Below, piece by piece: positions 50,419 to 59,479 of a stretch of DNA of 64,000 nucleotides. Every line of letters begins with the position of its first letter. Positions within the stretch are counted from its first letter, which is position 1. Position numbers and translations under genes: made by a program. The stretch spans positions 806,001 to 870,000 of the forward strand of contig JAMXDE010000022.1 in the NCBI GenBank assembly GCA_026770025.1. Direction: 5' to 3'. Source of the stretch: Craspedostauros australis (Eukaryota; Bacillariophyta; Bacillariophyceae; Mastogloiales; Achnanthaceae). Under the pieces are notes generated by a model. That model had not been told where the DNA came from. It saw nothing but the letters and a program-made list of their open reading frames with translations, and searched no databases.

Positions 50419-53400
50419 ATGAAGATGGTGATTGTCAATCCGTACGCCAAGAAGCATCGGCAGGGCATCGCGTCTTCATCATCCGCTGATTTCAAGGCAC
50501 GCAATGCATCCAAAGCAGGTGTTGTATCGAAGGCTTCGATGCGCAAGCCCTTGTCATCACCACCAGCAACAGGAACAACATCATCCATCAGCCGCTCGCA
50601 TCCTCCCAGCGTCACACCTCCGCATACAATTGCAAGCACAAGCACAAGCACATTTACACAGGCGAAGACTGCGAGTTCCACGAACAACAGCAGCCTATCC
50701 GCGAAGGCCAGCAGCAAGGCCAACACCAAGACCAGCAGCAACCAACCATCTGCCAGAAAGCGTCTCATGATGGTCGAACAAGCGCGCCGATCTTCCGTTC
50801 TGGCAAACAAGAAGGGGTCGCAGACGAAGGTCTCCCTGAAGCGTTCATTGAAGCAACAGATCGCAGAGCTCAAGCGACAGCAGCAGATGAAGAAGCTCGA
50901 AAAAGAGAGGCAGAAACAGCAGCTGATTCAACGAAAGGCTCAGCAGAAGGTTGCTCAGGAGCAGTTGAAGCAACGGCAACTTGTGAAGCAGAAGCGACAG
51001 CTCGAGCTGCAGCAAGCGCGCATGCAGCATGAACGCGACCAGCTTGAGAAACGGAAGTTGCAGGAGCAGCGCAAGCAGCAAAAGGAGAATGAACGGATAG
51101 AGAAGGATCGTCAGCGTTTGGCCAAGCTGCAACAGAAGGAGCGGCAGCAACGGTTGTCGCAACCATCATCACATTCTCAACAGTCATCACAATCATATTC
51201 ACGGCATGGACAGGCAGTTCAACTTACAAAAGCTGGTATCAGCTGTATTCAATTGAATGAGGCGAATCCAACTGCTCTAAGACACGCTGCTTCGATCAAC
51301 GGCGCTGCAATGCAAACGCAACTATTGCAGCCACAACACCAGGCGCAAACAGCACCCACAACAGCAACAACAGCAACAACAGCAACAACAGCAACAACAA
51401 CAACAACGCGGGTCGACAGCGCCGGGATACAAATCAATCGATCATCGGCGCATCCATCCACAGCACCAATGTCGCCTGCAGAAGTATCAGCCAACGACGG
51501 CACTTCCTTCCACCTGGTGCAAGCGTTGTCGCCGATGCAGTCACAGTCACCGATGTCGTTGTCACCGCTTCCGTCTTCCATCTCGCCTATCACGAAGTCC
51601 ATCTTCGACGAGGTCAAACATCAAGGGTACGCCAACAACACCAACAACAACTGGACCCTGCTTCCCAACACATCTGAAAATGCGCTCATTCCCATCGCTG
51701 GAAGCGGCAACCAACATGCAATCGACGCGATGACGTCGGCGGCTACTTACCAGCAACAGCAGCAGCAGGGACAGCAGCAGATGAATGCACATCCCACCAC
51801 GCTGGCTGCACGGATCTCAAATTTCTCTTTCATGCAACTCAACCAGCATCCCCAGAATCAGTACAACCAGCCATGGAGCAACATTCAGCCTTTCCACAAT
51901 CCAATTGGACAGTCATTCAATCCGCAAGCGATAGGCATGATACATCCCACGAACCAGCCACTGTACTCTTTCCAACACAGTCGGCAAACCGCATATGATT
52001 GCACTGACCATGCTCCAATCCAGCAGACTCAATTCGCTTCGCATCTTGGCCAGAATCCCTCAGCTGGTGCAGTCCACCAACAGGCAACAGCACCACCACA
52101 CCCAATTGTCCAGGCCGGAACGATGAACTTCCAACATCAACAAACCCCGATGTCCCAGCCATTCATCCCTCACATCAATCATCACAAGGTTGCACCACTT
52201 CAACATACCCAGCTTCAGCACGTTCCGGTCTCCAACAATGCGAACCACGTACATGTACCGATTGTGCCACATGCTTCTCCCCTTCCAATTGCGGCGCAGA
52301 TTCCAACACAGCGCAAACCGAAGCCACGGCCAAGTATCTCTGCATCTGACAAGTTCCGATCTGTCCTCTGCACCAATCCGCACCTGCCTCCATCACCGTT
52401 CGCCACAATGCATCAGCTGCTGCCGTTCACGATCAAGATCGTCAAACCGGCATCGGGGAATGAGGGGTTCGGTGTCAACATCAAGCATGAGCAGCAATCG
52501 GCGCTTGTCGATCCCTCGTGGTTGGATGAGCAGGTGGGCATGAATGTTCAATCATCAACGCTCGTGAGAGCACCAACGGTGGCACCAACGTCAGTCTCCG
52601 CTGCGACACCGAAGAGCAACATTCGTCGCCGGCGGGTCTTCTTCGGCGTAATGATGGTGGTCCACACCGGCACGCAAAACACCCGACATCCCGCAACCGT
52701 CCACAAAGACGCATTGCTTCAACCGAATGACATCATCCTGTCCGTCGATGGTCAAAACGTCGCCGGAAGAAGGTTCGCCGATGCCATCGGTTTGTTCAAG
52801 CATTGCAAGGCTGCTGAAGGAAGTCAGGTGATCGAGGCGACGTTGACGATCGCACGTCAAGTGCGGCCAAGACCAGTCACGACGGCACGGTCAACACCGA
52901 AACCGACTGCAGCATCATTATCCTCGTCAACGCCATCGTCCAACCTCGCACCCGCCAAGACGCTCCCATCCGTGCCACAAGCCACGCAGCAAACCACACT
53001 CATTCCCTCTGCGTCGCAACCGGTTGCTGCAATCAAAGCACCCACGAAGGTGTATCAGACTGGTGACTTTTCAGCACTGGAACGGGCGCTGGTGGCAACG
53101 TGCATGATGCAAGCACTGTCCGACAGCAGCCGATTGCTGGGCCATGTGGTTGACGATGAATCCCTCAATACGATCGTTAACAGATGCGGAATGCTGAATC
53201 GCCATCCCACGTCCGTCAAGGAAACTTGGTCAAAATGGGCCGCTGGGGTGAGATTAACTTTGCGGCAAAGTGCAACCAAGCACTGGTCGAATCAGTCTCA
53301 TGGTACGAGCATTCCTGGCAAACAGAATCAATCGGCAATGTCAATAAAAACGTCAACAGCAACGCTGGGACCACTCGATGCATCCGCGTCGCAGACCAGC

Positions 53401-55122
53401 AGGGACAGCAGCAATAGCAGCAGCGTCAGCGCAGCGGCTATCATTTCCCAAAGCGCCAATGGGGTCGCTGCATTTTCCGAAGCCAGACGACACGAGCTAC
53501 GCAACAAACCGCAACCCAGCAAGGGTTGTCGATGTGGTCGGCTTGATCACAGCTACGTCCATGATGAGAGATGCATGCTGTACGACAATCTGAAGAAGCG
53601 CATCTCCAAGGAGGAACTGATGGACATCCTCAACATCCCTCATGCAGCCAGCAAATCCAAGCTCACCAAGGCCGAAGTGAAGAGCCTTGGTGCTGTTGGA
53701 ACGGCGTACAAGGAACGGTTCGATCGATTGATGCGAACGAAGGCCCTGCAAGAGCAGGAAGCCAGGTTCGTTGCGCGCATGGAGGAGATCCAGGTCAAGG
53801 AATGTCGCATGGCAGTGTTCGCACCAACGTTGTCGTCGATGTTGCTGTCCGCGATGCTGGATCTGCAACGTGAATTCCCGGTGGATGAAGACGATCTGAA
53901 GACAATGCCGCAGGGTCCTGCCGGCGAGGTGGATGGTTTGAACGATGGCATTGGTGACGGTGCGGGTCAAGCTGGTGTGCATGGCGATGAAAGAGAGAAG
54001 ATAGTCGACAACGGGAAGACCACGAATGGATCCAACAAAGGTATTGATGATGACGAGGACGGTGATGATGAGGTGGAGGAGGAGGATGTGCCGCTGTTGG
54101 CGCTTGGGAAAAGGAAGCTCGCCGGTGATCACACGAACAACGAAAGAAACAACATTGACAACACCAACAACAACAGTTGTGTGGGAAAGGACAATCCGAC
54201 AAAGAAGCAGAAGGTGGAAAATCCGCAGCAACAACAGCAGCAGCAACAACAAACGCGACGGCCGCGGATATCGTTGAAGTACATGGTCCGCTTGATCACG
54301 TACATCAGCAAGCGATGGGGACACGTGTACCGAGAACCTTCCTTCGATGACATTGCGTGGAGATGGGAGCTCTTCCATGCCGAAGCATCTGCTTCGAGTG
54401 CGGACGCAACCAGGAGCACGCCGTTGCTCCGACAACCACAAGGATCGCTCCCCTTTGAAGATCTGCAATTTCATTCATTTGATCGGACAGAGGTGCCCAA
54501 GCTGGATGAGTTGAAAGACAAGCTAGAATCTCTTTCCTCGTCTGCGAACGGCGCAACTGCAATTGAGCTTGCAATGGTTGACGGGACCGCAATCACAGCA
54601 TCAAATACATCTGCAAGCAGTACGATCCCGCAAATGCAAACTCAAGCGCATGCAACAACAGTGCAACATGCAACCACAGCCAATGCAACAGACACACCAC
54701 CCAGCATCTCGGAAAAGGAGGCACAAGACATGATCTCGATGGCAACAGTGCTGCGGTCAACACAACAACTGCACGATGAATTGATGGCGCTGGTGATGAC
54801 GCAAGTCGTGCAAGTGACGAGAACGGGCATTCCGGTGCTGATGGATGATTGGTACACCAAGATGGACGTGCTGACGTTGGAGGACTACCACGTGAATTGG
54901 TCCGCCGGTGCCGATCCCGATGGCAAGTTCGGCGTCGTCGAGGAGTTCCGCGATGCGTTGGAGGAACATTGGATCCGACATGACTACGGCTGGGCATTGG
55001 CAGAGGATGCGAAGGACGTGATCCACGACGTGGAGGAGCTGTCGGAATGGCGCAGATCGTACGAAGGTCGGCGCACCTCCAAGGCCGAGCGGGAAGAAGG
55101 CATCGGTCGCTTCGGGATTTAG
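50419..55122 (+). CDS. Large Q-rich coiled-coil protein with PDZ domain
   Basis: 1567 residues in one exon from ATG 50419 (MKMVIVNPYAKKHRQG); an earlier in-frame start is not ATG. Order: Ser/Thr/Ala-rich N-terminus; charged Lys/Gln coiled coil (about residues 138-245); long Gln/Asn/His/Pro-rich region with a Thr run; a PDZ domain (about 670-814) that starts FTIKIVKPASGNEGFGVNI, is split by a roughly 55-residue insert, and resumes GVMMVVHTGTQ...HPATVHKDALLQPNDIILSVDGQNV. Then a conserved-looking helical block (ALERALVATCMMQALSDSS), a Cys/His cluster CRCGRLDHSYVHDERC (about 1037-1052), acidic and polyQ stretches (Q near 1270), a KYMVRLITYISKRWGHVYREPSFDDIAWRW block, and a structured C-terminus. 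PDZ domains bind C-terminal peptides, so a scaffold role is plausible. No signal or membrane segment. The overall family is unrecognised. Confidence 0.8.
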   Translation: MKMVIVNPYAKKHRQGIASSSSADFKARNASKAGVVSKASMRKPLSSPPATGTTSSISRSHPPSVTPPHTIASTSTSTFTQAKTASSTNNSSLSAKASSKANTKTSSNQPSARKRLMMVEQARRSSVLANKKGSQTKVSLKRSLKQQIAELKRQQQMKKLEKERQKQQLIQRKAQQKVAQEQLKQRQLVKQKRQLELQQARMQHERDQLEKRKLQEQRKQQKENERIEKDRQRLAKLQQKERQQRLSQPSSHSQQSSQSYSRHGQAVQLTKAGISCIQLNEANPTALRHAASINGAAMQTQLLQPQHQAQTAPTTATTATTATTATTTTTRVDSAGIQINRSSAHPSTAPMSPAEVSANDGTSFHLVQALSPMQSQSPMSLSPLPSSISPITKSIFDEVKHQGYANNTNNNWTLLPNTSENALIPIAGSGNQHAIDAMTSAATYQQQQQQGQQQMNAHPTTLAARISNFSFMQLNQHPQNQYNQPWSNIQPFHNPIGQSFNPQAIGMIHPTNQPLYSFQHSRQTAYDCTDHAPIQQTQFASHLGQNPSAGAVHQQATAPPHPIVQAGTMNFQHQQTPMSQPFIPHINHHKVAPLQHTQLQHVPVSNNANHVHVPIVPHASPLPIAAQIPTQRKPKPRPSISASDKFRSVLCTNPHLPPSPFATMHQLLPFTIKIVKPASGNEGFGVNIKHEQQSALVDPSWLDEQVGMNVQSSTLVRAPTVAPTSVSAATPKSNIRRRRVFFGVMMVVHTGTQNTRHPATVHKDALLQPNDIILSVDGQNVAGRRFADAIGLFKHCKAAEGSQVIEATLTIARQVRPRPVTTARSTPKPTAASLSSSTPSSNLAPAKTLPSVPQATQQTTLIPSASQPVAAIKAPTKVYQTGDFSALERALVATCMMQALSDSSRLLGHVVDDESLNTIVNRCGMLNRHPTSVKETWSKWAAGVRLTLRQSATKHWSNQSHGTSIPGKQNQSAMSIKTSTATLGPLDASASQTSRDSSNSSSVSAAAIISQSANGVAAFSEARRHELRNKPQPSKGCRCGRLDHSYVHDERCMLYDNLKKRISKEELMDILNIPHAASKSKLTKAEVKSLGAVGTAYKERFDRLMRTKALQEQEARFVARMEEIQVKECRMAVFAPTLSSMLLSAMLDLQREFPVDEDDLKTMPQGPAGEVDGLNDGIGDGAGQAGVHGDEREKIVDNGKTTNGSNKGIDDDEDGDDEVEEEDVPLLALGKRKLAGDHTNNERNNIDNTNNNSCVGKDNPTKKQKVENPQQQQQQQQQTRRPRISLKYMVRLITYISKRWGHVYREPSFDDIAWRWELFHAEASASSADATRSTPLLRQPQGSLPFEDLQFHSFDRTEVPKLDELKDKLESLSSSANGATAIELAMVDGTAITASNTSASSTIPQMQTQAHATTVQHATTANATDTPPSISEKEAQDMISMATVLRSTQQLHDELMALVMTQVVQVTRTGIPVLMDDWYTKMDVLTLEDYHVNWSAGADPDGKFGVVEEFRDALEEHWIRHDYGWALAEDAKDVIHDVEELSEWRRSYEGRRTSKAEREEGIGRFGI
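51352..51410 (+). repeat. ACA/AGC-rich coding microsatellite
   Basis: Tandem CAACAACAG-type units inside the PDZ-protein gene, read as a threonine/alanine-rich tract. Confidence 0.7.
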
Positions 55123-55471
55123 TGAAAGAGAGAGAGAAAGAGAGGAGGCCTATGGCGGACTCTAAATAGAGCACGTGGATACTTCACTACTATACACTAG
55201 CCGCGTGCTTCTTGGATGTCTGCATTGTGACGCGTAGCAACAATAAACAGGGAGACTATTTTTGAAAGAAGATCGTACTCTGGTCACCTTCTTGATGGTA
55301 AACCTTCTTTGAGATGCTTGCTTGTTGCCTCGGCGAAGACCGCGGTACTACCGTGCTCCACGGTTTGGTGTTGCATCCCTCCATAAATCTGCGATGCAGC
55401 ATGTCTCGCACCATGACACTTGTCTTTGGAGAGAGTGGTGCGTAGTTCACTCAACTCCGATTCAATTTACA
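55123..55471. other. Convergent intergenic region
   Basis: 349 bases between two genes that converge on it. Contains an AGAG run (about 55127-55144) and probable poly(A) regions. No gene. Confidence 0.55.
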
Positions 55472-56353
55472 CTATCTCCGAAAGACATCCACAATATCCT
55501 GATCCCGCAAGATGATGACGGCTGCGTAGATACCGAAGATGGGAAAGACGAACCAAATGCCGTTGGCAAACCCCACAAAGCCCAGGACCTCCGCCAGAGG
55601 CTTGCCCTTGTGACGGGCATTGAAGATGAAGGAGAGGAGGTAGATGATGGTGCCGTAGAGGACCTGCCAGTAAGAGCAGCAACCGATGACACCGACGGCC
55701 AACCAGGCGTGCTGCTGTCCCAGGATGCTGTTGAGCTGGTGCGGAACAATGATGGCCGCGTTCCAGAGGAGGCACGGCAGGATGGTGGACCAGCCATTGC
55801 CCACGTCGACGAAGAAACCGAAGGATTCCTGATTCTGGTAGGATGGATCCCAGAGGCTGTAGGTGGACCACATGATGGCCCATCGCTTGGAGTCGAAGAG
55901 CGTGGTGATGGACAGCGGCATGGTGAGGTAGGCGAAGGCCGCCTTGTACTCAACTCCGCGGTACATCTCCTTGAGGTTGCGGTAGTCCTGCTGGATCCAT
56001 CGGATGTGGATTCCCAGGGCGATCTCGCAGAACGCAATGAGGATGTTCAGGTTGTTGAAGAACAGCAGAGCGAAGCCCAGCGCATTGGGGATAGATGCTG
56101 CTTGTGCATCAGCTTGTGCATCAGCTTGTCCATCAGGCGATGACAGAAGTGCGGAGGACAGCACAACTGGAACGACCGAAGTGATCAGAAGCCAGATGGC
56201 GAAGCCCGTCGCGATGTTGAGACCAGGGATGGCTCCTTCTGTAGCAACGGAGGACAGAGGCTGCTGTTTCTGCTGCGGTTGCGACTGCTTAGGCTGAGCA
56301 GACTGAGCCGACGCTGCGGCCGATGCAGCCGGTCTCTTGGTGACGGCCGCCAT
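55472..56353 (-). CDS. Polytopic membrane protein, EXPERA/emopamil-binding-like
   Basis: 293 residues from ATG 56353 (MAAVTKRPAASAAASA); the frame stays open upstream, but that sequence looks noncoding. After a Gln/Pro/Ala-rich N-terminus there are five or six hydrophobic segments: ATGFAIWLLITSVVPVVLSSALL, LGFALLFFNNLNILIAFCEIALG, the region around FAYLTMPLSITTLF, WSTILPCLLWNAAIIV, YWQVLYGTIIYLLSFIF and VGFANGIWFVFPIFGIYAAVIIL. The last two resemble the YGDVLYFLTE and MNALWLVLPG segments of EBP sterol isomerases and related EXPERA proteins. A conserved-looking YSLWDPSYQNQESFGFFVDVGNGWST lies between. EXPERA proteins act in the ER on sterols or lipids. I do not see the full set of EBP catalytic residues, so enzyme activity is uncertain. 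A short Ala-Asp-Gln repeat (GQADAQADAQA) forms the first loop. Confidence 0.65.
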   Translation of the reverse strand: MAAVTKRPAASAAASAQSAQPKQSQPQQKQQPLSSVATEGAIPGLNIATGFAIWLLITSVVPVVLSSALLSSPDGQADAQADAQAASIPNALGFALLFFNNLNILIAFCEIALGIHIRWIQQDYRNLKEMYRGVEYKAAFAYLTMPLSITTLFDSKRWAIMWSTYSLWDPSYQNQESFGFFVDVGNGWSTILPCLLWNAAIIVPHQLNSILGQQHAWLAVGVIGCCSYWQVLYGTIIYLLSFIFNARHKGKPLAEVLGFVGFANGIWFVFPIFGIYAAVIILRDQDIVDVFRR

Positions 56354-58438
56354 CTCGTATTCTGCTGTGGGTATGTTGAATGCTGTCCCCGATGCAGGTG
56401 ATGTAGGACACAGAGACAACCTACCCTGTGTATTGGTGCTGGTCGATACGACCTCCGATCCGGGAGTTGGGATCTTTGTGATCGGAAGGCGAACATCTGC
56501 GACTCGCAACTCACAAGATACCAACTCCATGTCAAAACAACGGGCCTCGTGATGGTCGAGGTTGTTCGTTCCTGTTCGTTTGTTTGGCTTCTTGTTTGTC
56601 ACGCTTGAGTCTTGTTTGGGTGGGCCATCTCCGTTGAATCGTGGGAGTGATGTCCTTGCGTCGTCCGTCAATGCACTAGTTTGGATCGGCCATGTCGATT
56701 CGAGAGATATTTCAAGTTGCAGAGGGTTCGGATACGTCGACCTTGCGGTTCGCAGAATCCAATCACATCCATCCATTGCTTCCGGCAGTTCAACTCCAAT
56801 TGACATTGGAGTTCCTGCCAAACTTCCGTGCTCACGCAGCGTTGGGGATCAACGGACTGATTCGAGTGCGCGATTCAGCGAGAGGTTTCCTGTTTCTGCT
56901 TTATGACCGTGTCAATGAAATGCGCGTATGGGATTCACGTTCTTCTCCAACTGATTCTCCTCAGCATGTAGAAGTACGTACACTATGTGTGTTTGGCTCG
57001 TGTATGGATACATTGTTCCTTCCGCAACGGTTGTGGCATTCGCCTTTCCAGTTGTTGCATGCGTCATCTTTTTCTCCTATCCTTGACGAAGTTTCGAAAC
57101 AAATCCTCCAAATAGTTGCAGAGTACCAGAAGAGCGTTACCGCCTCACAAAGTCGGAGATTGGATGACAACCGCTATGTTGCTTCTCGTTTCAGAGCGGG
57201 AAGCTCCCCATTCAGTTGCGAATCATCATCACTCTGTTCGCAGGCATCAGGCTTTTTAGGCGCTTGTGCAAACACGAGCCGTGGATTGGAACACAGTCGC
57301 TCTCCTGCACACTGTTGGTTATCATCGTTCTGATTCCTTTCTTGTCTTTGGTTTCGCGAGCAGGCTTGTTTTCTCGCAGCCGAGCTCGTAAGTCGTGTTG
57401 GGAGCGTTGCTTGGTTCGCGGATGTGGCACCATACATCGTACAAGCGCCCCGTTTCGCGTAAAAGTATGAGTAGGTCGAACTCCGCGAGTGCTTTGTGAT
57501 GTTGCGCTGTGCACGCAACAAATCGCGTCAAGGCTCTTGGTACATTTAGTCGAATAAGTCGATGCATCGTCTACTTGCCGGACCAACAGGTACAAAACCA
57601 GTGTTTGAGAACCTTCAGTTCCTCCCATGAGCTGTTCGTGGGAATGGGTTCTCCTATTTGTTCTGGATGGGTCATCCCCATTTTGAGATTCCTTGCGCTA
57701 TCAGCACAAGTCGAATCTGACAAAGTTCCGAGAGATGGAGCGAAGTGGAGATTCTGCAATTTGTTGTTGGTGGTTTGTTGCGGTCCACACAAACGGAGGA
57801 CGCGTGATGGAGGTGGTCAGAATCAGCAACGATGAGGCTGTTCCTCGAGGTTCCACGTTAATGTGCGAGTACGTGTCCTTGTTGTTACTCAACACGCGTG
57901 GTCGTTGGTTCGTGGCGTTTGCATCACCTCCACAGGGAGGAGTGAATGGCAGTACAAGATTACGGGACAAGTGCAGCGAGAAGTCACAGAAGCAGAAGCG
58001 CTCCCAAACACGCGTTGACGAAACCAATGCATGGAGCGAACTTGTGCCAGGGCGTTTGCAGTGAATTATCGCGTCGCTTCCGCAGAGCGAAACCAGCCAG
58101 AGCCGCACCCTGTGCGACTGTAACAGCCACAAGTTCGTTTCAGAACCGAATCTCCAAGCACAGGCGCATCGCACGCTCTTGAATTTACCTCTTACTCGTG
58201 GCTTGTACGGTGCATGATCATAATCGAGATTCTCGAATGCAACGTGCTCTGCATTACGACCCACGCCTCTCCAACCTCATACAATCGTCAGACATCACAA
58301 ACCACATCCCTACAGGGATATACAATAGGAATACAACCCAGATCAACGCAGACCAACGCAGACCAACGCAGCCATTGCACTACCCGCACCACATCATATT
58401 CTATAATCCGAAGAAGCACCATCCTTCAACCAGCAACG
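56354..58438. other. Intergenic, no supported gene
   Basis: Divergent spacer between the membrane-protein gene and the gene at 58439. Open frames (for example plus 56692-57333 and minus 57701-58264) have no recognisable motif and overlap on opposite strands. Near 58340-58370 a short ACCAACGCAG repeat lies in the leader of the downstream gene. Confidence 0.4.
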
Positions 58439-59479
58439 ATGAACAACCAGTTGCTTGGCAATACCTCAGAGCACTCCATCACTCAGGAGTCTCTCTGGTT
58501 CTGGGAGACCAAGCTCACCGACACCAACCCTAGCAACGACAATAGTCACAATGGCAACGGCAACAACACGCGCAACGGCCGCAAGAAAGTCAACTCCAGC
58601 CTCGCTTCGTCCTTATCGGCCATTCCGTCTGTGATTCCATCCGCGATGGAGGTAACGCCCACGCAATCGCCCAACTCTAGCATCCTCTACTCCAACGCCA
58701 ACATGAACGCCAACGTGACCAGAGGCAGGGAAATGGACCAACACCACCACCTTCTCCTTCCACCACAACTCAACCTGCAGCAACAGAGACAGTCGCAGCT
58801 GAAGCCACAGACCACATCGCAAACAATGCAACAATCAGGAGAACTGGTCTACCCATCCACCTTCAACCGATCAGCCAACATCCCAATCATCCGGAACAAC
58901 TACGACGCAACAACCGATGCTGACAGGGAGCTTGAGATGTGTGCAAGGATGAGGGATGATCAGCTCTACTCTCGTCTCGTGCAGGGCATCCGCAAGCAGA
59001 AACAGCAGAAGCGGAAGGGCCGTGACAGTGGCAACCGCCTGGATGGCGTTGGAAGTTTGCACTCCAATGAGAGCAGCAGCAACCTCAACGGCGATGCCAA
59101 CGCTGGCAACAACGCCCCTGGAAGCAACCTCCACAACAGCCTTCATAACCATCACAACAGCAGCTCGAGCCTCCGGGATCACAACGAGGAGTGCATCCAA
59201 AAGATCCACAAGACGCGCTACTCCACCCCCCTCGATCATCACAACGACGACGAGAGCACAGGCTCATTCTGTGATGGCACCAGCGGCGACGAAGGCATCT
59301 CTCATGACGAACACCTCCTGCTTCAACACCAACTGCAACAGACCTACATCACAGATGCCATTCCTCTCGACCTCCATGTCAACGAAGAGTCCCACTACGA
59401 GGACTACTGGATCCACCCGCACGAGGATCGGTCAGAGGATCCGTCGGAGGACGGCGACGCCTTCGATCTTGAGCTTTGA
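58439..59479 (+). CDS. Hypothetical low-complexity protein
   Basis: 346 residues from ATG 58439 (MNNQLLGNTSEHSITQESLWFWETKL); a longer open frame upstream adds only sequence with leader-like repeats. Asn, Ser, His and Gln dominate. Notable parts are a Gln-rich stretch (LNLQQQRQSQLKPQTTSQTMQQ, about residues 110-130), a charged block REL EMCARMRDDQLYSRLVQGIRKQKQQKRKGR (about 160-195) that could be helical and nucleic-acid binding, a His/Asn/Ser region and an acidic C-terminus (DYWIHPHEDRSEDPSEDGDAFDLEL). I do not recognise a family. There is no signal peptide or membrane segment. Sustained frame, composition and ATG context support a real gene; transcription is untested. Confidence 0.55.
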   Translation: MNNQLLGNTSEHSITQESLWFWETKLTDTNPSNDNSHNGNGNNTRNGRKKVNSSLASSLSAIPSVIPSAMEVTPTQSPNSSILYSNANMNANVTRGREMDQHHHLLLPPQLNLQQQRQSQLKPQTTSQTMQQSGELVYPSTFNRSANIPIIRNNYDATTDADRELEMCARMRDDQLYSRLVQGIRKQKQQKRKGRDSGNRLDGVGSLHSNESSSNLNGDANAGNNAPGSNLHNSLHNHHNSSSSLRDHNEECIQKIHKTRYSTPLDHHNDDESTGSFCDGTSGDEGISHDEHLLLQHQLQQTYITDAIPLDLHVNEESHYEDYWIHPHEDRSEDPSEDGDAFDLEL

